Origin: Alternaria dauci
Taxonomy: Eukaryota > Ascomycota > Dothideomycetes > Pleosporales > Pleosporaceae
Reading direction: 5' to 3'
Length of the DNA: 64,000 nucleotides
NCBI RefSeq assembly: GCF_042100115.1
Contig: NC_091273.1
Location: 3,782,001 to 3,846,000, forward strand
The position numbers were made by a program, and so were the translations under genes. This document shows, one piece after another, positions 1 to 11,168 of this stretch (positions are counted from its first letter, which is position 1; every line of letters begins with the position of its first letter). A model generated the notes under the pieces. That model did no database searches. It was not told the DNA's origin and saw only the letters and a list, made by a program, of their open reading frames with translations.

Positions 1-54
1 GTGTACTCTCATGTCTATTGTGAGAAACATACTAACCTCCTTCACCCATTCTAG

Positions 55-1103
55 GTCGCCACGTTGGCTCTTGACCAAGGATCGGCACGAGGACGCAGCG
101 AAAGTAATTGCGGCGCTCCGTGGCCATGCCATCGATGACAGCGAGACGCGCTTCGAAGCTCACATTATCATGGACAGTATCCGCGCGTCTGGTCACAAAG
201 GAGGAATTACACCATTCAGCGCCCTCTTTACAAACGGGAAAACACAGCATTTCCGACGGATGATGCTCGGCGCTTCGTCGCAGCTCATGCAGCAGATTGG
301 CGGCTGCAACGCGGTCATTTACTACTTTCCTCTCCTTTTCGAGAACTCAATCGGCGCTTCACATGATCTGTCGCTGTTGCTCGGAGGCATCAACATGATT
401 GTCTATTCGATCTTTGCGACTACATCTTGGTTCATTATCGAACGCACTGGTCGGCGAAAGCTCTTCCTGATCGGCACCTGGGGCCAAGGGCTGTCGATGG
501 TTCTGGTGTTCGGCGCCCTTATTCCAGGCACGCAAACTGCTGCAAAAGGCGCTGCCGTTGGATTGTTCACGTATATTGCGTTCTTCGCTGCGACATGGGT
601 AAGTCTCTGTTCTGCAAAATCACACACGAGATATACACTAACTTGATCAATCTCCACAGCTTCCCCTTCCATGGCTATACCCCGCAGAAGTGAATCCCGT
701 AAAGACGCGTGGCAAAGCAAACGCTATCTCGACATGCACCAATTGGCTGTCAAACTTCGTTGTCGTCATGATCACGCCTATCATGATTGATAACATCGGG
801 TGGGGCACCTATGTCTTCTTTGCAGCGATGAATGCGTGCTTCTTGCCCTTTATTCACATCTTCTATCCTGAGACCAAGCAGCGAAGCTTGGAGGAGATTG
901 ACCTTATCTTTGCCAAGGGTTTCTTGGAAAACATGAGTTATGTGAAGGCTGCGAAGGAGTTGCCGTTCTTGGACCCCATGGGTATCGAGCAGATGCAGAG
1001 AGAGTACGGCTTCTTTGACGACGACACACTTGAAGGCGGAAAGGATATTGGAGTGTTGGAGAAGGGTGATGAAGCGACTGTTACTGAGACTGCACGCATG
1101 TAG
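55..1103 (+). CDS. MFS sugar transporter, 3' part
   Basis: This is the C-terminal part of a major facilitator sugar transporter, a plasma-membrane hexose or related sugar porter. The window opens inside an intron: an acceptor AG at 53-54 precedes an exon coding the family motif SPRWLL. Exons are 55-598 and 660-1103, and the GTAAGT donor at 599 and CAG acceptor at 657-659 join in phase 0. Family landmarks are QQIGGCNAVIYY in the seventh membrane segment, ERTGRRKL in the loop between segments 8 and 9, LPWLYPAEVNPVKTRGKA after segment 10, and PETKQRSLEEID after the last segment. The acidic cytoplasmic tail ends at TAG. The 5' half lies outside the window, so substrate cannot be judged. The family call is firm. 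Confidence 0.93.
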
Positions 1104-1482
1104 GCACGCATGTAGGCATGCTGTCTCTGCCGAAATGAACACTAGCAATATTGATTGAGTCGAAATTTGGTTTCGAGGACTTCTGGAATCATTAAGATGC
1201 CAGCTAATCTCCAATTTCAATTAAACCAAAGTCATAGGGACTTTGCAACACTGCAAGGTTTGACACAATAAAGCGAAGAATCAGTCTTCATTCATTCTTC
1301 GTCCTTCTCTATCCATCTCCATCTCTCCATATGTAACTAAAAGGGTATATACATTGTTGATAAATGATGTAAACGGACCAGCCTTTGGTTTCTCGCGCTC
1401 CTTACGTCCAACCTCAATCGGTTATGTAATATTCACTGTACTTGCTCTTTCTTTCTCAGAACACACATACAAAACCAATCGC
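1104..1482. other. Convergent 3' region
   Basis: This gap separates the 3' ends of the transporter and the Egh16-like gene. The transporter stop lies in a short direct duplication of gcacgcatgtag. AATAAA at 1267-1272 is a possible polyadenylation signal for the plus-strand gene. I see no gene. Confidence 0.6.
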
Positions 1483-2679
1483 TTAGCTCAGAAACTTGAG
1501 AGCACGCTTGATCCTGTTACCGCCACGGTTGCCGAAGCCCTGGAAGCCCTGGCCCTGATTCCGACCCTGGCCTCGGCCTTGACCTTGACCGTTCTGAGTT
1601 GCGCCTTGGTTCTGCTGGCCCTGGCCCTGGTTCTGGTTCTGGCCTTGACCCTGACCTTGGTTACCGTTCTGATTGCCGTTGCCGTTGTTGTTGCCGTTGC
1701 CTCCCTGGTTACCACCGTTGTTGTTGTTGCCATTTCCAGCATTGGGAGCCTGAGTCGCATCTGGGATAAGAGCTGAGACAGATGTTAGTACTGATTCCAA
1801 TACGATCAAAATGCGACGGATGAGAAATCAACGCACCGGAAATGGCACTGGCACCCTCATTACCGCCCGCAGCACCAGCAGCCTGGTTCGCCGCGATAGC
1901 AGCAGGAAGATCCTTTTGATTTTGCAAGATTTGCGCAGAGATACCCTCAAGTGTCTGAGCAGTGTCGACAGCTAGCGGCAGTGAGTATGGATATAGGATA
2001 GGGCAAATGCTTTGTGTTGATAATGGAAAATGTGGAACTTACCAGAAGCGCTCTCGTCAGTACGACCAGTTCCGTCAGTCTGCTGGACAGCGAAGCATCC
2101 GCCAAAGGGACCGGCAATGGCGTTGTTGCGGCATCGAATAGTGCAGATGTTACCCGTTGAGGCGCCAAGACAGTTGAAGTTGTCGGGCATCTGGACGTTG
2201 ATAACAAAGTCCTGTTCCTTTGCCTGAGAGAGACCGAAGCTACCAGGGATGTTGTTGGATACCTTCAAGGGTGTGAAGGTGGTCACGGCGTTGCTAGTCT
2301 CGTCCATGTCGCATTCGAATGGACCAGCGCCATCTGCGTTGACTTGATGGATAGTGACAGCCAACATGGAGCCAGAAGACACTTGAGCCATACGGCCAGC
2401 TGCAAGCTCGTTCTCGGTTTGCTCACCAATGTCAATGTTTCCGGCAATTTCGGTTCTTCCGCAGGCGTTGACAATGTTCTGCGTAATCTCCGAGTCGCGA
2501 ATGATGGTGGCATCTTGTTGGCAAGGAGAGATGGTAGTGCAGTTGCGGGCAATGGTGGGATCCACCAAGAAACCTTGACTCTCTCCAGAGTCTCCAACGG
2601 CGGCTAAAATGGCTGCGTGCGAGTGCACGGTGGAGACCAAGGTAGCAAGTGCAATAGAAGTGGCAGTGAAGTACATCAT
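1483..2679 (-). CDS. Egh16-like secreted protein (DUF3129, Gas1/Mas3 type)
   Basis: This is a secreted protein of the Egh16H/Mas3 family, known from appressorium-expressed proteins of plant-pathogenic fungi; the biochemical role is unresolved. Exons on the minus strand are 2679-2043, 1971-1837 and 1772-1483 (353 aa), and all phases close. A signal peptide covers about residues 1-20; cleavage after VHS would leave HAAILAAVGDSG as the mature N terminus. Family landmarks are the AAVGDSGESQGFLVDP stretch, Cys-containing RNCTT and SPCQQD, CDMDETSNA, and NFNCLGAS followed by NICTIRCRNNAIAGPFGGCFAVQQ. The final exon encodes a Gly/Gln/Asn-rich low-complexity tail ending in basic residues. The start is the first of two adjacent ATGs. 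It is a candidate plant-interaction gene, which is inference from the family only. Confidence 0.88.
1530..1735 (-). repeat. Gly/Gln/Asn low-complexity coding repeat
   Basis: Degenerate 6-12 base units coding GNGNQ, GQGQ and NQGQ runs make up most of the last exon of the Egh16-like gene. The antisense strand stays open through it and gives a Val/Leu/Ala-rich spurious ORF. Such tracts are prone to length change. Confidence 0.8.
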
Positions 2680-4136
2680 GATTGGAGTTAGAATAAAGTT
2701 GGCGCTCAGCGCTGAGAATAGAATAGAATAGAATGTGGAGTAAAGAAGGACTAGCGTCGAGCTGTGAAGAAGTGAAGACCGTTGATGGAGATAGATTACA
2801 AGCAGTGGAACTCATGGTAATCTATATACTGGGGGATCATGACAGGGCATGCCGCCGTATCGTGAAATTTCTTACTCGAGATCCATGGTGGGTGTCCACT
2901 TCCATGAGACGTGCTTCGGTATAGGTAAGGGCTGTGTATATGCTGATGCTGGCCTAGGCGCCTCAGTCGATACTTGGCAATGAAGGAGTGGAGTACAACA
3001 TGTTGCCAAGATAGGAATAAGCACCCCTGGGTAGACTTCGCAGGAGCTTGTGGCGTCTCTGTGATGGGAACACCTAGCCTGCCATGGACGTAACGGCGCT
3101 GTGGTGAAGCGGATCCACCCGCATCAAACTTCGAGAACCTGTACGAGATCATGCTCTCCGTCACTTAGCGCTCATTGTACCTGCAATTCAGCCTCCGTTT
3201 TACCGTAGCACGCTAGTGATGAGGCATGGGAGGTTTCGACGACCGTAAAGTCAAGTTTCGAATCAGAACGTAGCACGCCACCACGAAACATGACGGCTCA
3301 GTACAGCCGACGTCGTACGTCCGGCTCAATCCCGGAAGCTATGCTTGTGCAGATGACAGCAGAGAGCGAATCGTCTATCCATGAGGTGGGAGGGCCGCGG
3401 AAAGCTGGTGTTTCGAAATCAGGCGCCCGGAAAAGTGGGTATCTCCCGTTACATGCCTGTGGGGGCTACCCGTTGGAGGCTGAACACCGCGCCTCGGCAG
3501 ATACGCCGTGGTGCCTCTCGCGTGGAGATTCGTCTTTTCGTCGCTCTCAACAATGCCTAAGCGAAAGGGGTTCAGATTTACGATAGCGCAGACATAGATG
3601 ATGCATCTGTCATTCCCGCACTCCTGAGGCATTTCTGTCGCATCGTGCGGCTTGCTGCGAACCACAACGCAGCGAGCAGTGAAGCATTCGATGTACACTG
3701 TAAATTCTGAACAGCATGGATGCAGTCAATCGGGTTCGACGGGTACATTTCCTGCGTTTGCTGTGATATGCGACAGGCGCAAAACAGGACGTGGTGTTTT
3801 GGGAGTCGTCCAAGTAGAGGTTCCATTGTAGTGTATGTGAGTGTGAGTCAATATCGCGCCACAAAGGTTAGCCTTCTGAATCAACTGGCGCGTGGCTGGC
3901 GGCAATGCATGGCTTTCGTTGAGTGAATGCAAAGAAAGGATTGTCGACTTGGTAGTCCGTTCATCCCCGCGGCGGCGGCGGGCCCTGGTCTAATCGCCGA
4001 ATAATCGCCGTCAGCCTTACAACAATCAGACCACTTTCATCATCCATCGCTCAGAAAACTTGTGAGCTGTCGCAAAGCCACAACGAGCTTCCCGACACAT
4101 CAATTACAATTGCAATCCGACGATCCGCTGCACACA
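2680..4136. other. Shared upstream region, no convincing gene
   Basis: This divergent intergenic region lies between the Egh16-like gene (minus) and the small membrane protein gene (plus). CTATATA at 2821-2827 could serve as a TATA element for the minus-strand gene, about 145 bases before its ATG. A GC-rich run of CGG repeats sits near 3966-3982, shortly upstream of the plus-strand gene. Open frames around 3290-3830 show no domain, codon bias or exon logic. Confidence 0.5.
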
Positions 4137-4770
4137 ATGAACACAGTAAGCTCAAGCCCTGCTCCCAATCATGTGCACCCCGTGCTAACAGTCAAATAGG
4201 TCAAATCGGTATAGTACGTCACACACTGCTCCAAAGCTCTACCGACCACATGCATATATCCGCCACTCCACCAGGGCCACCAACACCCAATGCGAATCGC
4301 CTCAGCGATATGCCATGGAATAAACAATGAATACGGTCTGACACCCACACAGCTACGGTTGGGCGACCTTGATAGTAGCAGGCGGCGGCGCCTACTTCTT
4401 CGCCAAACGCAGCATCAACGCGGACCGCGCCGCAAAAGCCGAAGCCGACCGCCAGAAGCGAATCCGCCTCTATGAACTCGAGCACGGCATCAAGAACTCG
4501 GCTCCTACCACAACCCCACTGAACCCCACGGCGAAACCAGGATCTACACAGTCGGCACCGCAGAGCGTGACAAGCGAGCTGGGCCGGTTGAGGAGCGAGG
4601 GGGGAGGTAACGGCGGGGTGGGAGGTGAGGGTAATCCAAGTATGCAGGCTAGTCAAGATCCGGCGCCTACGAGACATGCGCCTGAGAGTGAGGGGCAGCG
4701 GGTGGGAGAGAAGAGCAAATACGAGGCCAATGAAGTGTACCGGAGTCGGAAGGGTGACCGGTTCTCATGA
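4137..4770 (+). CDS. Small single-pass membrane protein (DUF4748-like)
   Basis: A 146-aa protein is built from two tiny exons and one main exon: 4137-4145, 4200-4213 and 4353-4770. The second exon is 14 bases, flanked by an ATAG acceptor and a GTACGT donor, and the phases close to give an N terminus MNTVKSVYYGWATLIVAGGG. One membrane segment spans about residues 10-24 and is followed at once by a basic, Ala-rich helix (FAKRSINADRAAKAEADRQKR). The rest is hydrophilic and Pro/Ser/Gly-rich, ending in KYEANEVYRSRKGDRFS. The architecture fits small fungal DUF4748 proteins, possibly mitochondrial, but the assignment is from memory of the pattern. Function is unknown. Confidence 0.72.
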
Positions 4771-5066
4771 GCCAAAGACTGAGAGGATTGTTACGAAGAG
4801 ACGCTTGGTTGGTGGGAAGAGGCTGTATATATGTGAGACATGGCCATTGGAACATGGGTTCATGGTTCCGCGTTCACTTGACGGCGTTATGGCATGGAAG
4901 ATTTCCACTCTTTGTATTATCGTACATGAGCGGGCTGGCGGCTCCAATACCCGCTCCAAGCTATGCTAAATAACAACCATGATCCAAAACGCCTACGCGA
5001 TATATCAGGGTATAAAGCGATGTGTTGCCGTTCAGTCTCTCCCGCATCAATCGTCACGACGACTCC

Positions 5067-5950
5067 TTACATGAACATAGTACTCTTTGGGCTGTCTCTC
5101 CTCTTCTCGTACAGCCACTTGTTGTTCAGCCCAACACTCGCCTTGCCGGTGGAGGGAGTCGGGGTGCCTGGCGTCATGCTGCTCGAGCTGTCACCGAACA
5201 AGCTGCTGCTCATCGAACTGCCATAGCTCATGCGCTTTATTGCTGACCCACTGAGCGACCTATCGAAGCTTCCACCATTGTTCGGTGAGAAGGGCGAACC
5301 TGAACCAGACCTCCCGAAGTTCGGGCGCGGGCTTGGAGAATGCGAGCCATGTTCTTGAGCGCTAAAGCTGTTGCTGCGCGGTGTGGATCGTTGGTATCTG
5401 GGAGGAGTCACGTAGTTGGGCGATGCGTATGCGGAGCCTGGGGTCGGAGGCGCCTGGACACCCGTCTTCAGCCCCATCGAGGCGCGTTGTGAGGGGGTGA
5501 GAGGTATATCGACAATCTCATCGGGGTAGTAGCGCCGGATCAGAGGCAGGAAGGCGATGACGATGTTTGCCGCGAAGACGACGCGGACGAGGAGTATAGC
5601 CCAGTGGCTGTAGGGAACAGCCTTGACAACAGCGTTGATCGGCGTCCTAGTGAGATGTTAGCATGCCATGCAAGGACGAGATGACACACGGGCACTCACG
5701 CAGCATATTCCAACAGCTTGATCTTCTGGGTGACGCGGCTGCCGTAGACTGAAAGGAACAAGAAGCCCGTGTTGAGGACAATGGCCCTCACGTTGCGCTC
5801 GTCAAAAGTGGTAGCATACTGGCGGCGCGCAATCTCATCAAGCTTGGGATGTCGCCAGGAGCCATTGGGCGTGTATGGCTGTTCTGTCTGGGCAGATGGT
5901 GTCGCGGGCGTTTGCGGAGTTGGCGGCTGCGCGTATCTGGTTGCAGACAT
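5067..5950 (-). CDS. POM34: Nuclear pore membrane protein, POM34-like (NPCC family)
   Basis: This is an integral membrane component of the nuclear pore, related to yeast Pom34, which helps anchor the pore in the nuclear envelope. Exons are 5950-5700 and 5646-5067 (276 aa), joined in phase 2. Two membrane segments are visible, at about residues 55-71 (AIVLNTGFLFLSVYG) and 97-120 (WAILLVRVVFAANIVIAFLP), separated by a short loop as expected for the family. The N terminus is Pro/Thr-rich, and the C-terminal half is Ser/Pro/Gly-rich and disordered with many SP and TP dipeptides, which could be phosphosites. The gene is head-to-head with the AMP-binding-like gene, with 361 bases between starts. 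The family call rests on topology and the motif around segment 1. Confidence 0.75.
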
Positions 5951-6311
5951 GGTGTTGAAGCTTTCAGCTATGCGCGTTGATTGTTTGTTTGGCCCGGAGG
6001 GAGTCGCAAGAGGTGGCTCGGGTCACGTGTCGGGGTACACTTTCACTGCTGCTGTTGAGTTAGTAGTCAGTCTTGGGCAGGACCGCGAGGCTACAGGAAC
6101 ATCATGTGCGCCTTGGGTTGCGGCGGTGGTGAAGGTCAGAGTGGTTGTGCAGCAACCATGTTTTGCCAAGGGCGCTCGGAGGACGGACATACTCCCGGTA
6201 GTCTTGGACAGGGGTCCGTCACCCCCGCCGTCATCCCGCGGCTGGCCGCCAAACGTCGTGCGCTCTGTTCCCAGCTTCACTCTTTCTCTCTCTCTCCATG
6301 TACCTTCAGCC

Positions 6312-8109
6312 ATGGCGGGACTCATAGAGCAGCTTGACGGGTCCATCTCCGACATACTGGCGGCCTGGAACATCTACACCACTCTCATTGCCTTCTCCAT
6401 TGTCGGCTTCTTGGCCTTCATCATCTACGACAGCGCCGATGCCGACACGCACCCGCTGCTGCTTGCGAGACAAGCAGTGGCTTCATATGTGAGGCAACCG
6501 GGAGAATCCGCCATCTTCAGGTCTCCCGAGACTCCCCATGGTTGTATGTACACCTCACCCTATGCTGCTGTATTCACCACTAATTCCGGACAGACCCTCT
6601 TCGTACCGGACTTGCCGTGAGACCGCCGGGCGCTCCCATGTACTCGGCCGGAAAGGATGGAGATCTTCGAGATATCTGGCGACGAGTCATAGGCGAAATC
6701 CCTCTCGACAAAGGCGCCAAATCCAGCGGCACGGCAAACATCATGACCGTCTTCGGCAAGGAAGGCGTGACTGAGCACAAGGTTGAAGATGTTACCAAGG
6801 AGATTGCTATCCTCGGAAAGCACCTGCAAGAGCGCAGTGCGAAGAGAGTTGCCATCTACCTACCGAACAGTCTCGAATTCCTGGCCGCCCTCTTCGCTGG
6901 CGCCTTCTACGGCTTCACGCCCATCCTCATACCATACAACCAGCCACACCAGACTCTGGTTGAGCTTCTCCGCCAGACAGGAGCCGACGCTCTGATCGCC
7001 GAGGCCGGCTCCGTTCCCCTTTCCGAAGTTGGCCAGGGTGTGTCTAGCCTGCGCTCCGTCATCTGGACTGTAGAGAAGACAAGCAGGCACATGGACTGGA
7101 GCGAGGTGCCCGAAGGCGTTGGCGGAAAGATCGACGTCGCCGTCTGGCATGAGCTTGTACAGGAACACAAGAACGCTCCCACAGCACTGCCCTCCGCTTC
7201 CGAGAAGGCACCAGGTGTCGTCTTCCTCTGGCAAGAAGCCGTTGGAAAGCCAGCAGAGATCGTCGAGTTCACGCAGCAGGTATGAGGACGTAGAGTCTTG
7301 GTGTATACGTCTACTGACACAAACAGAACCTGACTGCTGCCATTGGCGCACTAATCACATCGCTTCCTGCCTCCCAACGACTTAACCCCTCGGACACATT
7401 CCTCCCTGCCGACGCCTTCACGCACTCTTACTGTCTGTGCCTGACATTGGCTGCTCTGTTCTCTCACGCGACAGTCATCATTCAGTCCGTTGCGGGCCCG
7501 GGCGTCGACCTTGAACTGGCCACACGTTCCATCGCTCCCACAGTCACAGTCATCTCAGCCGAAACAGCTGCGAAGCTCCACAATACCACCAAGACGTCGA
7601 TCACTGGCGGTCCACAAAAGTTGGCGCACTACCTCGAGACGCGCATGTTGACTGCTGGCCGTCTGCCTACCGACAGCCTTTTCACCAAGCTCAATGCGCC
7701 CACTAGGGCAGCTATCGGTACAGCACCTGGCAAACTGCGTTTGGTCTTCGTGTCTGAAAGACAGGGCCTGAACACGCCACCACTTAGCTCACATGATCTT
7801 TCGGATCTGCGTATCTTCACCAAAGCGCGTGTCGTATACGCCTTGACCACTGCCAAAGTAGCTGGAGCTGTTGCGCAAACCAACATCTACGATTACCGGA
7901 GAGGAGAAACCCCTTCCAACAAGCACAGCCACTTCGGCGTACCTCTCAGCTGTGTGGAGATCAAGTTGAAAGACACACCGCAACATAAGACGACAGATGA
8001 ACAGATTGCTGGCGAGCTTGTTGTCACTGGCTCATCGGTTGTAGGTGGCGAGGCTCACCTAGGTGTGAACGCGACCATTAGAGACGATCATACTTTGGCC
8101 TATGTATGA
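6312..8109 (+). CDS. Membrane-anchored AMP-binding-like protein, probable pseudoenzyme
   Basis: A 566-aa protein of the ANL (acyl-CoA synthetase) superfamily is encoded by exons 6312-6543, 6594-7279 and 7327-8109; all junctions are GT-AG and phases close. An N-terminal membrane segment at about residues 20-42 (TLIAFSIVGFLAFIIYD) suggests ER or other endomembrane anchoring. The N-terminal core is recognisable: RVAIYLPNSLEFLAALFAGAFYGFTPILI matches the usual start of the adenylation domain. The phosphate-binding loop, normally SSGTTGKPKG, aligns with LWQEAVGKPAEIVEF. The protein also ends at GELVVTGSSVVGGEAHLGV, before the TGD motif and the C-terminal lid that carries the catalytic Lys. I therefore infer loss of adenylation activity. 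Similar proteins occur in other fungi as AMP-binding proteins of unknown role. Confidence 0.82.
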
Positions 8110-8968
8110 TTAGGGCGCGAGCAGCGACATTGATTATATGCGACAGTCCCGAGAAACATGTTGTCGCAAAAAACGTGTAATGTGATATAAACTCATCTTG
8201 AAGCTTGTGGATACTCTCGATATGCAAACGGCTCAACTGTACTCTTTGTTTTGCATGCAGACACGCGACTGACCATGCATCTAGACTGATTTGTGCAGTA
8301 GTTCGTCATGCATCCCAAGTGCCGACACCTGGCCTGCTTCCCCGCCGTCTAGCACCAATCGTTCCAACCAGCGGCATCTCAATCGGGTGCGGTAATCCGC
8401 AAAGCTCCCGTCTTCCTTCCCATCTGCGTTATATCCTGTGGAGAATATGTCGTTCCTATCTTGTCGCGTGGGGATCGTCCCTCTGGGGCAATCTGAGCCG
8501 AAGCGCCACCGAGGCTAAACCTCAGCCGGCTGTGGTGCTTATCTGCACCTGCACGAGCGTCGAATGACAACCTGCAAGTCTTGCGACCGTCACATCTACC
8601 CAAGGACCGAGACCGTGGAACTCAGCCGCTAATCGTGAAAGCTCCTGTTGTTAGTGGTCCTAGACTGAGCAAAATGCTGCGAAGAAGTGCTCGAGGTGTT
8701 CGCGTAGCTTAGCTCAACCCCTCCCGGACTTGTCTCTGAACCATGGGTTGCACACGATGGCCAGGATTGTGGCGCTTATCTTATCGTGCAGGTGTGCTTG
8801 CTAGAGATACCGACGTAACGTCAATCCAGGGTGGCCGCCATTCGGAGATCTGCACCAAGACTATGCACCGATGCTAGAGGATAAAGAGGCGCTCGTGTCC
8901 GTCGCGCGAGAGGACTTCATCTCTACGCCCTCCCCACCTTTGACTGTCGGCACACGGCAGGCTTCAAG
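8110..8968. other. Upstream region of the NCS1 permease
   Basis: This gap follows the AMP-binding-like gene and precedes the permease. No open frame here shows a domain or exon structure. The last 200 bases hold four GATA sites, listed separately. Confidence 0.6.
8775..8884. promoter_or_regulatory. Cluster of GATA-factor sites
   Basis: Two abutting GATAA sites in reverse orientation (CTTATC at 8775-8780 and TTATC at 8781-8785) are followed by GATA at 8806-8809 and GATAA at 8880-8884. All lie 85-195 bases before the permease ATG. Nitrogen-regulatory AreA/NIT2 proteins bind such closely spaced GATA elements, and nucleobase and purine permeases are typical targets. Regulation is inferred from sequence only. 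Confidence 0.55.
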
Positions 8969-10867
8969 ATGCCCTTCATCGAGAAGCCGCACTGGACGCT
9001 TCGGGTTGAGCAACCTGAGAGCACGTTTGCGCAGGGTAATTCGCGATGGTAGGTTCGAGTTTGGCATGGAGATGCGCAATTGCGAACAATTGTATTAATC
9101 AATGTTATACAGGACAAACAAAGATCTTGATCCTGTCCCGAGGCATGCTAGGAAGTGGGGTGTTACAAGCTTCATTTCGTACTGGGTCTCGGATGCCTTC
9201 AAGTACGTCTTGTCGAAAAAGAAAAATCGTTTCCGACATCACATCAGATGCTAATACCAACCCAGCGCTGCGACATGGCAATTCGCATCGAGTATCATTG
9301 CAATTGGTACTTCCCCCTCACTCTACCGTCCTGAACTACATCTCGAACGTCCATTAACACCACCAAGGTCTTACATGGCGCGAATCGCTCGGCATAGTCG
9401 CCCTCGCCTTCTTCATCATCTCCTTCGTTATTGCCCTTAACGGTGCAATCGGCGTCCTCCACCACGTCCCTTTTCCCGTAATTGCACGCGCCTCCTGGGG
9501 CTTCTGGGGCTCTTACATTGCCATTATATCCCGCGCCATCCTCGCAGTCTTTTGGTTCGCGATCCAGAACATGAACGGCGCAAACTCTGTTCGTGTCATG
9601 ATTGGCGCCATCTGGCCGTCTTTTCTCACTCTGCACAATGGCATTCCCGAAAGCCAAGGCATCGATACGGCGACTATGATCAGTTTCTTCATCTTCTGGT
9701 TAGGAAGCCTGCCGTTTCTGGTCATGCACCCTAACGAGTTGAGATGGTTGTTTATGGCTAAGAGCATTATTGTGCCGATTGCGTGGATCGCTATTCTGAT
9801 CTGGGCTTTCGTTAGCACAGATGGTGGCGGCGACATGTGGGATCAGAAGGCTACATTGACGGGGAGTGCGTACTCCTGGGGCTTCTTGTCCTCACTCACG
9901 AGTGTTATTGGAAACTACGCTACGTTGTCTGTCAACCAGGTAAGTTCTGTCATGGTCTCTTGATTCCTGTCAAGAAGATTCTACATGAATTTGATGTTCT
10001 GACGTATGCCTATAGTCCGACTTTTCCCGCTACTCCCGCGTTTCCGTGAAATGGCAATGCATCTATGTCCCCTTTCTGCCCATCGTCTTCACCTTCATCG
10101 CCTTCATCGGAGTCGCCGCCACCTCAGCCGGCGCTGTCAAATATGGCACTGTGGAGTGGGACCCCATGGCCCTGATCTCGCACTGGGACAACCGTGCAGC
10201 CCGCTTCTTCGCCGCCTTTTCCTTCGCCCTCGCCGCTCTCGGTGTCAATATCTCTGCAAACTCCCTCTCCGCAGCCAACGACCTGACCGCTCTGTTCCCT
10301 CGCTACATCAACATTCGTCGTGGCCAGTTACTTTGCGCGGTGCTCTGCTGGGCACTTGTTCCTTGGAAGATCCTCGCGTCCGCTGGTAGCTTCCTGAACT
10401 TTATGTCAGCTTATGCGATTTTCCTGGGACCGATTGCTGCAATTATGGTGGTGGACTTTTGGGTCGTACATCGTGCCAAGTACGACACTCTGGCGTTGTA
10501 TCAGTACCATGGAATCTACAGGTACACCGCCGGCTGCAATTGGCGCGCCATTGTTGCTTTTCTCGTTGGCGTTGCACCGAACATGCCCGGTTTCATTCAG
10601 TCCATCAACCCCGCCATCGACGCTGGTGTGGGCGCGAGACCATACAGCTTCGGTTGGCTGTTAGGCTTTACTGCGACGGCGCTAGTGTATGCAGTCTTGG
10701 AGATGTTTGTTGCGCCGCCAACGGAGACGTTTATCGATAGGGCAGTGTATCCGGATGAGATTTATGATGAATCGGGTGTTGTAGATGAGGGCCTAAGTGT
10801 AGGCAGTGGAGAAGATAACAGAGCCGAAAAGACAGGGTGGAAGGCTAAGATGAGTAGAATTTTGTAG
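8969..10867 (+). CDS. NCS1-family nucleobase/allantoin permease (Fur type)
   Basis: This plasma-membrane proton symporter for a nucleobase or related compound (uracil, allantoin or uric acid) has about 12 membrane segments. Exons are 8969-9048, 9113-9202, 9266-9306, 9368-9939 and 10016-10867 (544 aa), with all phases closing. The Fur-type N terminus RWTNKDLDPVP and WVSDAFNAATWQFASS is created across two splice junctions, which supports the model. Other landmarks are HHVPFPVIARASWGFWGSYIAI, WPSF, SDFSRYSRV after the last intron, and NSLSAANDLTALFPRYINIRRGQ. The C-terminal tail is acidic and cytoplasmic. The upstream GATA cluster suggests nitrogen regulation. The exact substrate cannot be read from sequence. 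Confidence 0.92.
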
Positions 10868-11168
10868 ATGGTAAAGTTTCGTGAAGGTCTAAGGGCTAGA
10901 TGCGGCTAGTCCTCGTTGCATACAAGTAGTATGAGCATTGCCCTTTAGAAGGAATCCAAATCGACCTGTCATATTTTTTTGAATGGTACGCGAGCCATGG
11001 TTTACCATACAGAATATCATTATGTGAGTAAAGAGGGTATACAACATAAAAGAGCGTCACTTCGTCTCATGCGTTCCAACGCCATGCCCATGCATCCTTG
11101 AACCACAGGTAATGAGTCCACCTACGACAGCCAACACAGCCTTCTCGTTGAGATCGTGCATTGTCTCC
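10868..11168. other. Convergent 3' region
   Basis: This short AT-rich gap lies between the permease and the GPI-type protein, which converge. I see no gene or strong signal in it. Confidence 0.55.

Noticed and set aside
1354..1776. 140-aa Val/Leu/Ala-rich plus-strand frame that looks like membrane segments
   Set aside because: It is the antisense of the Gly/Gln/Asn tail of the Egh16-like gene; the hydrophobicity comes from the complementary codons.
3290..3698. Frames of about 100 aa on both strands
   Set aside because: No domain, no introns and no codon signature; treated as intergenic. I considered a decayed transposon but saw no terminal repeats or transposase motifs.
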